DNA of 64,000 bases from Streptomyces sp. NBC_01431. Its GTDB lineage: Bacteria > Actinomycetota > Actinomycetes > Streptomycetales > Streptomycetaceae. A program made the translations under genes and the position numbers. Shown in pieces: positions 25,654 to 34,921 of this stretch. The first letter of the stretch is position 1. Each line of letters opens with the position of its first letter. The notes beneath the pieces are model-generated. The model was not told the DNA's origin and searched no databases. It saw only the letters and a list, made by a program, of their open reading frames with translations. The stretch covers positions 2,666,001-2,730,000 of the forward strand of contig NZ_CP109496.1 of NCBI RefSeq assembly GCF_036231355.1. The letters are read 5' to 3'.

Positions 25654-26856
25654 CTACTTGCCGGGGACGCGCACGATCAGCGCGTCACCCTGGCCGCCGC
25701 CGCCGCACAGGGCGGCCGCGCCGACGCCGCCGCCGCGGCGCTTCAGTTCGAGGGCGAGGTGCAGTACGACGCGGGCGCCGGACATGCCGATCGGGTGGCC
25801 GAGCGCGATGGCGCCGCCGTTCACATTCACCTTTTCAGGGGACACCCCGAGGTCCTTCATTGACTGGAAGGCGACCGCCGCGAAGGCCTCGTTGATCTCG
25901 ATCAGGTCGAGGTCCTCGACCGTGATGCCCTCCTTGCCGACCGCGTGCCGGATCGCGTTGGACGGCTGCGACTGGAGCGAGTTGTCGGGGCCCGCCACGT
26001 TGCCGTGGGCGCCGATCTCGGCGATCCACTCAAGGCCCAGCTCCTCGGCCTTGGCCTTGGACATGACGACGACCGCGGCCGCGCCGTCCGAGATCTGCGA
26101 GGAGGTGCCGGCGGTGATCGTGCCGTCCTTGGCGAAGGCGGGGCGCAGCTTGCCCAGGGACTCGACGGTCGTGTCGGCGCGGATGCCCTCGTCCTTGGCG
26201 AACAGGACCGGGTCGCCCTTGCGCTGCGGGATCTCGACCGGGGTGATCTCGGCCTCGAAGATGCCATTCTTCTGGGCGGCCGCGGCCCGCTGGTGCGAGG
26301 CCGCCGCGATCTCGTCCTGCTCGGGACGGGCGATACCCAGGCGCGAGTTGTGCTTTTCGGTCGACTCTCCCATCGGGATGTTCTCGAAGGAGTCGGTCAG
26401 ACCGTCGTACGCCATGGCGTCGAGCATCTCGATCGCGCCGTACTTGAAGCCCTCGCGGGACTTCGGCAGCAGGTGCGGCGCGTTGGTCATGGACTCCTGG
26501 CCACCGGCGACCACGATGTCGAACTCGCCCGCTCGGATCAGCTGGTCGGCCAGCGCGATCGCGTCCAGGCCCGACAGGCACACCTTGTTGATGGTGAGCG
26601 CGGGGACGTTCATGGGGATGCCGGCCTTGACGGCGGCCTGGCGGGCGGGGATCTGGCCGGCCCCGGCCTGGAGCACCTGGCCCATGATCACGTACTGCAC
26701 CTGGTCGCCGCCGATGCCGGCCCGGTCCAGAGCCGCCTTGATGGCGAAGCCGCCGAGATCGGCGCCGGAGAAGGACTTGAGGGAGCCGAGCAGACGGCCC
26801 ATGGGCGTACGGGCGCCCGCGACGATCACTGAGGTGGTACCGGTCGTTCCAGACAT
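25654..26856 (-). CDS. Acetyl-CoA C-acetyltransferase (thiolase)
   Basis: This 400-residue thiolase condenses or cleaves acetoacetyl-CoA. The nucleophilic Cys is in [11 protein letters not shown] (about residue 93); the C-terminal motifs [19 protein letters not shown] (His) and ALCGGGGQG (Cys) are intact. The length is normal for the biosynthetic type. AGGGG lies 11 nt before the ATG. The gene is divergent from the methylmalonyl-CoA epimerase gene, with a palindrome-like TACT/GGTA element at 26908-26919 in between. Confidence 0.93.
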   Translation of the reverse strand: MSGTTGTTSVIVAGARTPMGRLLGSLKSFSGADLGGFAIKAALDRAGIGGDQVQYVIMGQVLQAGAGQIPARQAAVKAGIPMNVPALTINKVCLSGLDAIALADQLIRAGEFDIVVAGGQESMTNAPHLLPKSREGFKYGAIEMLDAMAYDGLTDSFENIPMGESTEKHNSRLGIARPEQDEIAAASHQRAAAAQKNGIFEAEITPVEIPQRKGDPVLFAKDEGIRADTTVESLGKLRPAFAKDGTITAGTSSQISDGAAAVVVMSKAKAEELGLEWIAEIGAHGNVAGPDNSLQSQPSNAIRHAVGKEGITVEDLDLIEINEAFAAVAFQSMKDLGVSPEKVNVNGGAIALGHPIGMSGARVVLHLALELKRRGGGVGAAALCGGGGQGDALIVRVPGK

Positions 26857-26907
26857 GAGGCACGGCCCCTAGGGAGGTGAGGTGTGAACGAGGGTTTACT
26901 TCGAATG

Positions 26908-26919
26908 TACTGAGCGGTA
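26908..26919. promoter_or_regulatory. Palindrome-like element in the thiolase/epimerase gap
   Basis: TACT and GGTA flank GAGC in the divergent gap. The half-sites resemble those of the TACT-N4-AGTA palindrome at 5385-5402, differing at one position, so a common acyl-CoA or fatty-acid-type regulator is conceivable. Short and degenerate, so weak evidence. Confidence 0.25.
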
Positions 26920-26995
26920 CTGCCCACGTCACCGGGCAGCCGGTGTGATCGCGCGCACGTTGCGTAACCGGCCCTGTGGGCGCTGCACTGGACCC

Positions 26996-27436
26996 ATGCT
27001 GACGCGAATCGACCACATCGGGATCGCCTGTTTCGACCTCGACCGGACCGTCGAGTTCTACCGTGCGACGTACGGCTTCGAGGTGTTCCACACCGAGGTC
27101 AATGAAGAACAGGGCGTGCGCGAGGCCATGCTCAAGATCAACGAGACCTCCGACGGCGGGGCCTCCTACCTCCAGCTCCTGGAGCCGACCCGCGAGGACT
27201 CCGCGGTCGGCAAGTGGCTCGCCAAGAACGGCGAGGGCGTGCACCACATCGCCTTCGGCACCGGCGACGTCACGGCCGACTCCGAGGCCATCCGGGACAA
27301 GGGCGTCCGGGTCCTGTACGACCAGCCGCGGACGGGTTCGATGGGCTCGCAGATCACCTTCCTGCACCCCAAGGACTGCCACGGCGTGCTCACCGAACTC
27401 GTCACTTCCGCACCGGAGGGCAGCGCCGGCCACTGA
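26996..27436 (+). CDS. mce: Methylmalonyl-CoA epimerase
   Basis: This 146-residue vicinal-oxygen-chelate protein interconverts (2R)- and (2S)-methylmalonyl-CoA. The metal ligands expected for the family are present: His7 in IDHIG, Gln60, His84 in VHHIAF and Glu134 in LTEL. ATG 26996 places the first ligand correctly; a possible -10 (TGCACT) lies 6 nt upstream. It is divergent from the thiolase gene and links propionyl-CoA/succinyl-CoA metabolism with the mutase and MeaB genes in the region. Confidence 0.93.
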   Translation: MLTRIDHIGIACFDLDRTVEFYRATYGFEVFHTEVNEEQGVREAMLKINETSDGGASYLQLLEPTREDSAVGKWLAKNGEGVHHIAFGTGDVTADSEAIRDKGVRVLYDQPRTGSMGSQITFLHPKDCHGVLTELVTSAPEGSAGH

Positions 27437-27635
27437 GTCCGCACAGATGGAGGCCGGACCTCCGGATACTTGGCCCGGTACAGTGGGCGGTTCCGGGCCG
27501 GGGTCGGGTCGGGGCCTGGGACCCACGCCCCTGTTTTGATCTGACACCATTCACCGGGGGCCCCGTCCGTCGTGTGCGGTCGGACGGTGCTCGTACGGGC
27601 AGTGTTCGCGACCAGGGGACGGATGGGACCGCGCA

Positions 27636-30600
27636 GTGCGGGGCTACGAACGCCAGGAGACCCAGAGCCACCGGCCTGACGACCACCTCTCGCGGTTCGA
27701 GGCCGAGATGGACCGGCTGAAGACCGAGCGGGAGAAGGCCGTTCAGCACGCCGAGGATCTCGGTTACCAGGTCGAAGTGCTGCGCGCCAAGCTCCACGAG
27801 GCGCGCCGCAATCTCGCGACCCGTCCCGCCTACGACACGGCGAACGTCGGCTACCAGGCCGAACAGTTGCTCCGCAACGCCCAGATGCAGGCCGAGCAGT
27901 TGCGCACCGACGCCGAGCGCGAGCTGCGTGACGCCCGCGCCCAGACCCAGCGCATCCTCCAGGAGCACGCCGAGCACCAGGCGCGCCTCCAGGCCGAGCT
28001 GCACGCCGAGGCCGTCAGCCGCCGCCAGCGCCTCGATCAGGAGCTGGCCGAGCGGCGGGCCACCGTCGAGTCGCACGTCAACGAGAACGTGGCGTGGGCC
28101 GAGCAGCTGCGGGCCCGCACCGAGGCGCAGGCCCGCCGGCTCATGGAGGAGTCCCGCGCCGAGGCCGAGCAGTCGCTCGCGGCGGCCCGCGCGGAGGCCA
28201 CCCGTATCGCCGAGGAGGCCCGCCAACGGCTCGGCGCCGAGGCCGAGTCGGCCCGCGCCGAGGCGGAGGCCACGCTGCTGCGCGCCCGCAAGGACGCCGA
28301 GCGGCTCCTCAACGCGGCCTCCACACAGGCCCAGGAGGCCACCTCCCACGCCGAGCAGCTGCGTACGACCACCACCGCCGAGGCCGACCAGGCGCGCCAG
28401 CACGCCGCCGAGTTGAGCCGGGCCGCCGAGCAGCGGATGCAGGAGGCGGAGGCCGCGCTGCGCGAGGCGCGCGCCGAGGCCGAGCGGGCGGTCACCGAGG
28501 CCAAGGAGGCCGCGGCCAAGCAGCTCGCGACCGCCGAGTCCGCCAACGAGCAGCGCACCAGGACCGCGAAGACCGAGATCGCGCGGCTGGTCGCGGAGGC
28601 CACCAAGGAGTCCGAGGCCCTCAAGTCCGAGGCCGAGCAGGCACTTGAGGACGCGAAGGCGGAGGCCGAGCGGCTGCGCACGGAGGCTGCCGAGTCGGCG
28701 CGCACCAGTGCCGCCGAGGACACCGCGGCCCAGCTCGCCAAGGCCGCGCGCACCGCCGAAGAGGTTCTGACCAAGGCGTCCGAGAACGCCCGGGAGACCA
28801 CCCGCAAGGCCTCCGAGGAGGCCGAGCGGATCCGCCACGAGGCGGAGGCCGAGGCGCAGCGGCTGCGCGGCGAGGCCGCCGAGCAGGCCGACCAGCTCAA
28901 GGGCGCGGCCAAGGACGACACCAAGGAGTACCGGGCCAAGACGGTCGAGCTCCAGGAGGAGGCCCGCCGGCTGCGCGGCGAGGCCGAGCAGTTGCGTGCC
29001 GAGGCGGTCGCCGAGGGCGAGCGGATCAGGGGCGAGGCGCGGCGCGAGGCCGTCCAGCAGATCGAGGAGGCGGCGAAGACCGCCGAGGAGCTGCTCGCCA
29101 AGGCGAAGGCCGACGCGGACGAGGTGCGCACCGCCGCGGGCAACGAGTCCGAGCGCGTACGCAACGAAGCGGTGGAGCGGGCCAACACGCTGCGCAGGCA
29201 GGCCGAGGAGACCCTGGAGCGCACCCGCGCCGAGGCCGAGCGGATGCGCACCGAGGCCGAGGAGCAGGCCGAGCGGACCACAACGGACGCCGAGCGGGCG
29301 GCAGTTGAGCTGCGCGAGGAGACCGAGCGGGCGATAGCGGCCCGCCAGGCCGAGGCCGCCGAGGAACTGACCCGCCTGCACACCGAGGCCGAGCAGCGCC
29401 ACGCCTCCGCCGAGCAGGCCCTCACCGAGGCCCGCGCCGAGGGCGAGCGGATCCGGCGCGAGGCCGCCGAGGAGACCGAGCGGATCCGCACCGAGGCCGC
29501 CGAACGCATCCGTACGCTCCAGGCGCAGGCCGAGCAGGAGGCGGAACGTCTTCGCACCGAGGCCGCCGCCGATGCGTCGGCTGCCCGTTCCGAGGCGGAG
29601 AGCGCGGCGGCCAGGCTGCGCGGCGAGGCGTCCGCGGAGGCCGAGCGGCTCAAGTCCGAGGCGCAGGAGACGGCCGACCGGATGCGCGCGGAGGCCGCGG
29701 CCGCCGCCGAGCGGGTCGGCACGGAGGCCGCAGAGGCGCTGGCCGCCGCCCAGGAGGAGGCCGTCCGGCGTCGCCGCGAGGCCGAGGAGACCCTCGACTC
29801 GGCGCGCGCCGAGGCGGATTCGGAGCGCTCCCAGGCCCGCGAGCAGAGCGAGGAGCTGCTGGCTTCGGCCCGCAGGCGGGTCGAGGAGGCGCAGGCCGAG
29901 GCGCAGCGGCTCGGCGAGGAGGCCGACCGGCGCGCCACCGAGCTGGTGTCGGCGGCCGAGCAGACTGCCAAGGACGTACGGGATTCGGTGTCCGGGCTCC
30001 GCGAGGAGGCCGAGCAGGAGATCGCGGGGCTGCGCAGCGCGGCCGAGCACGCGGCGGAGCGCACCACGACCGAGGCGCAGGAGGAGGCGGACCGGGTCCG
30101 CGCCGAGGCGCACGCGGAGCGCGAGCGCGCCGCCGAGGACGCGGCCGGCATCCGCACCCGCGTCCAGGAGGAGTCCGAGGCCGCCAAGGCGCTGGCCGAG
30201 CGGACCGTCGCGGACGCCATGGCCGAGGCGGAGAAGGCCCGTTCGGACGCCTCCGAGTACGCGCAGCGGATGCGTACCGAGGCTTCCGACGCGCTGGCCT
30301 CCTCCGAGCAGGACGCGGCCCGCACCCGGGCCGAGGCGCGCGAGGACGCCAACCGGATCCGTTCGGACGCCGCGAGCCAGGCCGACCGCCTGGTCACCGA
30401 GGCGACCGCGGAGGCCGAGCGGCTCGCGGCGGAGTCCACCGCCGAGGCCGAGCGGCTTACCACCGAGGCCCGGCAGGTACGCGTCGAGGGGCAGGCCGAG
30501 GCCGACGCGCTGCGCGCCGAGGCGCGCGAGGAGGCCGAGCGGGTCACCTCCGCGGCGCTCGCGGAGGCCGAGCAGGTGACGACGGCCGCGCGCGAGCACG

Positions 30601-31826
30601 CCGAGCGCGTCACCTCCAAGGCCGACGCGGACGCCGAGCGCACCACCAACGAGGCCAACGCCTATGCCGAGTTGGTCACCACCGAGGCACGCGCGGACGC
30701 GGGTTCGACGCTGGGCGCGGCCACTGCCGAGGCCGAGCAGATCCTCGCCGACGCCCGCGCCGAGTCCGACCGGATCCTCGACGAGGCGCGCCAGGCCGCC
30801 GACAAGCGCCGGGCGGACGCGGCGGTCCAGGCCGACCAGCTCATCGGGGAGGCGAGCGGCGAGGCCGAGCGGCTGCGCGCCGAGGCCGCCGACACGGTGG
30901 GCTCCGCCCAGCAGGCCGCCGAGCGCATCCGCGCGGAGGCGGAGAAGATGCGGGCCCGCACGGAGGAGGCCGCCGAGACGACGCGGACCGAGGCCCGCGC
31001 GGAGGCGGACCGGCTGCTCGACGAGGCCCGCACCGCGGCGGCCAAGCGGCGCGCGGACGCCGCCGAGCAGGCCGACCAGCTCATCAACAAGGCGCAGGAG
31101 GAGGCGCTGCGCGCCGCCACCGAGGCCGAGGAGCAGGCCGACACGATGGTCGGCGCGGCCCGCAAGGAGGCCGAGCGGATCGTCGCCGAGTCGACCGTCG
31201 AGGGCAACTCCCTGGTGGAGAAGGCCCGTACGGACGCCGATGAGCTGCTGGCCGGCGCTCGCGCGGACGCCACCGCCATAAGGGAGCGGACCGAGGAGGT
31301 GCGCTCGCGCACCGAGGCGGAGATCGAGGAACTGCACGAGCGGGCCCGGCGCGAGAGCGCGGAGCAGATGAAGACGGCGGGCGAGCGCGTCGACAAGCTG
31401 GTGGCGGCCGCCACCGAGCAGGCCGCCGAGGCGCAGGCGAAGGCCAAGGAGCTGCTGTCGGACGCCAACTCGGAGGCCGGCAAGGTCCGTATCGCCGCGG
31501 TGAAGAAGGCGGAGGCGCTGCTCAAGGAGGCCGAGACCAAGAAGGCCGAGCTGATCCGCGAGGCGACGAAGCTGCGCGACGACGCGGCGGACGAGGCGCG
31601 CCGCACGGTGGAGGAGGGCAAGCGCGAACTGGACGTCCTGGTACGGCGGCGCAAGGACATCAATGCCGAGATCTCGCGCGTCCAGGACGTACTTGAGGCG
31701 CTGGAGTCGTTCGAGACTCCGGCTTCGGGCACCAAGGCCGCGCCCACCGGCGGTCCTTCGGCGGGGGTCAAGGCAGGTGCGGCGGCTGGGTCAACCCGTT
31801 CGAGTGGCAAGTCCTCGGAGAGCTAG
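27636..31826 (+). CDS. scy: Polar-growth coiled-coil protein Scy
   Basis: This 1,396-residue protein is almost wholly coiled coil. A conserved N-terminal region (about 1-60, DHLSRFEAEMDRLKTE) is followed by more than 1,200 residues of Ala/Glu/Arg-rich repeats such as AEAERLRTEA with mixed heptad and hendecad spacing, ending in a Ser/Gly-rich tail. Scy scaffolds the tip-organising complex with DivIVA and FilP and sets the sites of hyphal branching. The GTG at 27636 is chosen by GGGA 7 nt upstream and by the conserved start. filP follows 114 bp later in the same direction. Confidence 0.93.
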   Translation: MRGYERQETQSHRPDDHLSRFEAEMDRLKTEREKAVQHAEDLGYQVEVLRAKLHEARRNLATRPAYDTANVGYQAEQLLRNAQMQAEQLRTDAERELRDARAQTQRILQEHAEHQARLQAELHAEAVSRRQRLDQELAERRATVESHVNENVAWAEQLRARTEAQARRLMEESRAEAEQSLAAARAEATRIAEEARQRLGAEAESARAEAEATLLRARKDAERLLNAASTQAQEATSHAEQLRTTTTAEADQARQHAAELSRAAEQRMQEAEAALREARAEAERAVTEAKEAAAKQLATAESANEQRTRTAKTEIARLVAEATKESEALKSEAEQALEDAKAEAERLRTEAAESARTSAAEDTAAQLAKAARTAEEVLTKASENARETTRKASEEAERIRHEAEAEAQRLRGEAAEQADQLKGAAKDDTKEYRAKTVELQEEARRLRGEAEQLRAEAVAEGERIRGEARREAVQQIEEAAKTAEELLAKAKADADEVRTAAGNESERVRNEAVERANTLRRQAEETLERTRAEAERMRTEAEEQAERTTTDAERAAVELREETERAIAARQAEAAEELTRLHTEAEQRHASAEQALTEARAEGERIRREAAEETERIRTEAAERIRTLQAQAEQEAERLRTEAAADASAARSEAESAAARLRGEASAEAERLKSEAQETADRMRAEAAAAAERVGTEAAEALAAAQEEAVRRRREAEETLDSARAEADSERSQAREQSEELLASARRRVEEAQAEAQRLGEEADRRATELVSAAEQTAKDVRDSVSGLREEAEQEIAGLRSAAEHAAERTTTEAQEEADRVRAEAHAERERAAEDAAGIRTRVQEESEAAKALAERTVADAMAEAEKARSDASEYAQRMRTEASDALASSEQDAARTRAEAREDANRIRSDAASQADRLVTEATAEAERLAAESTAEAERLTTEARQVRVEGQAEADALRAEAREEAERVTSAALAEAEQVTTAAREHAERVTSKADADAERTTNEANAYAELVTTEARADAGSTLGAATAEAEQILADARAESDRILDEARQAADKRRADAAVQADQLIGEASGEAERLRAEAADTVGSAQQAAERIRAEAEKMRARTEEAAETTRTEARAEADRLLDEARTAAAKRRADAAEQADQLINKAQEEALRAATEAEEQADTMVGAARKEAERIVAESTVEGNSLVEKARTDADELLAGARADATAIRERTEEVRSRTEAEIEELHERARRESAEQMKTAGERVDKLVAAATEQAAEAQAKAKELLSDANSEAGKVRIAAVKKAEALLKEAETKKAELIREATKLRDDAADEARRTVEEGKRELDVLVRRRKDINAEISRVQDVLEALESFETPASGTKAAPTGGPSAGVKAGAAAGSTRSSGKSSES

Positions 31827-31940
31827 CCACTCAAAAGGCTGGTCATTCTCCAGATCAAACGGGCATCCGCTCGATGACACGCCGCTTGGGCCCCTAGGAT
31901 TCCCCCTATCACCTCACCGGTCTCATTCGACAGGAACCCC

Positions 31941-32879
31941 ATGAGCGACACATCCTCCCCCTTCGGCTTCGAGCTCGTGCGGCGTGGTTACGACCGCGGT
32001 CAGGTGGACGACCGCATTACCAAGCTCGTCGCCGACCGTGACAGCGCTCTGGCACGGATCACTTCTCTGGAAAAGCGCATCGAGGAGCTCCACCTCGAAA
32101 CGCAGAACGCCCAGGCCCAGGTGAACGACGCGGAGCCGTCGTACGCGGGTCTGGGTGCGCGGGTCGAAAAGATCCTGCGGCTCGCCGAGGAAGAGGCCAA
32201 GGACCTGCGCGAGGAGGCCCGCCGGGCCGCCGAGCAGCACCGCGAACTCGCCGAGTCCGCCGCCCAGCAGGTGCGCAACGACGCGGAATCGTTTGCCTCC
32301 GAGCGCAAGGCGAAGGCCGAGGACGAGGGCGTCAGGATCGTCGAGAAGGCGAAGGGTGACGCCTCTCAGCTCCGTTCCGAGGCGCAGAAGGACGCGCAGT
32401 CCAAGCGCGAGGAGGCGGACGCGCTCTTCGAGGAGACCCGCGCCAAGGCCGCTCAGGCCGCCGCGGACTTCGAGACGAACCTCGCCAAGCGCCGCGAGCA
32501 GTCGGAGCGCGACCTGGCGTCGCGTCAGGCCAAGGCCGAGAAGCGCCTCGCGGAGATCGAGCACCGCGCGGAGCAGCTCCGCCTGGAGGCCGAGAAGCTG
32601 CGTACGGACGCGGAGCGCCGGGCGCGCCAGACGGTGGAGACGGCGCAGCGCCAGGCCGAGGACATCGTCGCGGACGCCAACGCCAAGGCGGACCGGATCC
32701 GTTCGGAATCCGAGCGGGAGCTCGCGGCCCTCACCAACCGCCGCGACTCGATCAACGCGCAGCTGACGAACGTCCGCGAGATGCTGGCGACGCTGACCGG
32801 TGCGGCCGTGGCCGCCGCCGGCTCGCCCGTCGACGACGAGCCCGTCTCGCGCGGCGTTCCGGCGCAGCAGACCCGCTAG
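31941..32879 (+). CDS. filP: Intermediate filament-like protein FilP
   Basis: This 312-residue coiled-coil protein starts with a DivIVA-like N-terminal module (FELVRRGYDRGQVDDRI, about 11-27), continues as a long Glu/Ala/Lys/Arg coiled coil to about residue 285, and ends in a short flexible tail. FilP forms filaments and networks near hyphal tips and works with DivIVA and Scy in mechanical support of growth. AGGAA lies 5 nt before the ATG. It follows scy directly, as in other Streptomyces. A terminator at 32918-32955 follows. Confidence 0.94.
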   Translation: MSDTSSPFGFELVRRGYDRGQVDDRITKLVADRDSALARITSLEKRIEELHLETQNAQAQVNDAEPSYAGLGARVEKILRLAEEEAKDLREEARRAAEQHRELAESAAQQVRNDAESFASERKAKAEDEGVRIVEKAKGDASQLRSEAQKDAQSKREEADALFEETRAKAAQAAADFETNLAKRREQSERDLASRQAKAEKRLAEIEHRAEQLRLEAEKLRTDAERRARQTVETAQRQAEDIVADANAKADRIRSESERELAALTNRRDSINAQLTNVREMLATLTGAAVAAAGSPVDDEPVSRGVPAQQTR

Positions 32880-32917
32880 TCGCCCGCGCCCTTCCCCCGT
32901 GGGCCGCGGTCATTGTT

Positions 32918-32955
32918 ACGAAGCCTCCCGCCATTCCAGTGGCGGGGGGCTTCGT
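32918..32955 (+). terminator. Stem-loop terminator after filP
   Basis: Sixteen-base arms at 32918-32933 and 32940-32955 pair with one G-U wobble around TTCCAG, 38 bp past the filP stop and just ahead of the next promoter (TAGCGT at 32963-32968). Confidence 0.85.
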
Positions 32956-32974
32956 GCGCATCTAGCGTGGCCGC

Positions 32975-33970
32975 ATGATCGAGCTAGCGGAGCTCACCAA
33001 GCGCTATGGCAGCAAGGTGGCGGTCGACCACCTGTCCTTCCAGGTCAGGCCAGGGGTGGTGACGGGCTTCCTCGGACCGAACGGGGCCGGGAAGTCGACG
33101 ACCATGCGGATGCTCCTCGATCTCGACAACCCGACCAGTGGCACCGTGCTCATCGACGGCAAGCACTACCGCGAACTCGCCGAGCCGCTGAAGTACATCG
33201 GGGCGTTGCTCGACGCCAAGGCGATGCACGGCGGCCGGACCGCGTACAACAACCTGCTGTGCCTGGCGCAGTCCAACCGGATCCCGGCCTCGCGGGTCGC
33301 GGAGGTCCTGGACACGGTGGGTCTGACGGCGGTGGCGAAGAAGAAGACGAAGGGTTTCTCGCTGGGTATGGGCCAGCGGCTGGGAATCGCCTCGGCGTTG
33401 CTCGGCGATCCGGAGATCCTGATGTTCGACGAACCCGTCAATGGTCTGGACCCCGAGGGAATTCACTGGATCCGCAATCTGATGAAGCAGCTCGCAGCCG
33501 AAGGGCGAACGATCTTCGTTTCGTCTCACCTGATGAGCGAAATGGCGCTCACGGCGGATCACTTGATCGTTATTGGCCAGGGGCGACTGCTCGCCGATAC
33601 ATCGATGGCGGATTTCATCAGGGAGAACTCGCGGAGTTTCGTGCGGCTGCGCTCGCCGCAGTGGGAGCGCCTCCTCGACGTACTGGACCAGGCCGGCATC
33701 CCCTTCCTCCAGACCGGCGACGGCGCCATCGAAATCGACAACGGCAAGATCGAGACACTGGGTGAACTCGCCGCCCGCAACCAGCTCGTGCTGCACGAAC
33801 TCTCCGCCCAGCAGGCCTCCCTGGAAGAGGCGTTCATGCAGATGACAGCGGGTTCGGTGGAGTACCACGCACACGGCGCCACCACCTCCGGCGCCCCGCC
33901 CGTCGCGCCCGACTGGGGTGCCCGGCCGACACCGAACTGGGGCGAGCCCGCCCAGGACAAGGAGGCCTGA
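32975..33970 (+). CDS. ABC transporter ATP-binding protein (tandem unit 1)
   Basis: This 331-residue ATPase has Walker A GPNGAGKST, the signature region SLGMGQRLG, Walker B ILMFDEPVNGLDP and the switch His in SSHLMSE. It has a C-terminal extension of about 100 residues ending in a Pro-rich tail. The permease gene starts 4 bp after its stop. Of the drug/antibiotic-exporter type, substrate unknown. TAGCGT lies 6 nt before the ATG (leaderless). Codons in roughly 33430-33620 are markedly richer in A/T at third positions than the matching stretch of the paralogue at 34922. Confidence 0.9.
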   Translation: MIELAELTKRYGSKVAVDHLSFQVRPGVVTGFLGPNGAGKSTTMRMLLDLDNPTSGTVLIDGKHYRELAEPLKYIGALLDAKAMHGGRTAYNNLLCLAQSNRIPASRVAEVLDTVGLTAVAKKKTKGFSLGMGQRLGIASALLGDPEILMFDEPVNGLDPEGIHWIRNLMKQLAAEGRTIFVSSHLMSEMALTADHLIVIGQGRLLADTSMADFIRENSRSFVRLRSPQWERLLDVLDQAGIPFLQTGDGAIEIDNGKIETLGELAARNQLVLHELSAQQASLEEAFMQMTAGSVEYHAHGATTSGAPPVAPDWGARPTPNWGEPAQDKEA

Positions 33971-33973
33971 GCG

Positions 33974-34753
33974 ATGGCATCGCCAGCCGCGGTCCTGAAG
34001 TCCGAGTGGACCAAGATCCGTACGGTCTCCTCCACCACCTGGACGCTGGCCTGCGCCCTGATCGTGACGGTCGCGATCGGCGCGGCGCTCTGCGCGCTGA
34101 TGAAGTCGCAGTTCGACGACCTCCAACCGGCGGAGAAGCTCACCTTCGACCCGACCTTCATCAGCTTCTCGGGGATGATCCTCGGCCAGCTGGCGATGGT
34201 CGTCTTCGGTGTGCTCGTGGTCGGCACCGAGTACAGCTCGGGCATGATCCGTTCCTCGCTCGCCGCGGTACCGCAGCGCGCCACCTTCCTCTTCTCGAAG
34301 GTGACCGTCGCCACCGTGCTGGCGCTGGTGGTGGGCATGGTGACCAGCTTCGTGGCGTTCTTCCTCGGCCAGGCGCTGCTCGGCCCGCACCGCACCACCA
34401 TCGGCGAGCCCAACGTGCTGCGCGCGGTCTTCGGCGCCGGTCTCTACATGGCGCTGATCGCGCTGTTCTCCATGGGTGTCGCCACGATGCTGCGCAGCTC
34501 GATGCTGTCGCTCGGCATCCTGATGCCGTTCTTCTTCCTGATCTCGCAGATCCTGTCGGCCGTGCCGGGCGCCAAGAACGTGGCCCGCTACTTCCCGGAC
34601 CGGGCCGGTTCGCAGATCATGCAGGTGCTCCCGGACGCCATGAACAGCGATCGGGCGCCGTACGGGCCCTGGGGCGGCCTGGGCATCATGGTGCTGTGGG
34701 TGATCGCGGCGCTGGCGGGCGGCTATCTCGTACTGAAGAAGCGGGACGCCTGA
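33974..34753 (+). CDS. ABC-2 type permease (tandem unit 1)
   Basis: This 259-residue integral membrane protein has six hydrophobic helices and the conserved start SEWTKIRTVSSTTWTL shared with the second permease. It pairs with the ATPase encoded 4 bp upstream, so the unit forms a half-size exporter. The YSSGMIRSSLAAVP loop is the usual ABC-2 cytosolic segment. The substrate is unknown. Confidence 0.88.
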   Translation: MASPAAVLKSEWTKIRTVSSTTWTLACALIVTVAIGAALCALMKSQFDDLQPAEKLTFDPTFISFSGMILGQLAMVVFGVLVVGTEYSSGMIRSSLAAVPQRATFLFSKVTVATVLALVVGMVTSFVAFFLGQALLGPHRTTIGEPNVLRAVFGAGLYMALIALFSMGVATMLRSSMLSLGILMPFFFLISQILSAVPGAKNVARYFPDRAGSQIMQVLPDAMNSDRAPYGPWGGLGIMVLWVIAALAGGYLVLKKRDA

Positions 34754-34921
34754 GCTTCCCGCGACGCAGGAGCCCCGCTACGCCCGGCGACCGAAGCGGA
34801 GCGGGCTCTTTGACTTAGCTGGAACCGTCAAGGCCTGGATAAGCTCCTCACTCATACGGGGGCATGCCGACCACACGCCGGACACCGCCCCGACGACCCG
34901 AACCGTCGATGGGGCTGGAGA

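Noticed and set aside
27402-31337. Open frame of 1,311 codons on the minus strand opposite scy
   Set aside because: It is Leu/Gly/Arg-rich low complexity caused by the repetitive GC-rich codons of scy on the other strand. No ribosome-binding site, and the scy frame has the conserved protein.
28000-31700. Direct repeats in scy as a possible CRISPR or satellite array
   Set aside because: They encode in-frame coiled-coil repeats with conserved protein period and lack unique spacers.
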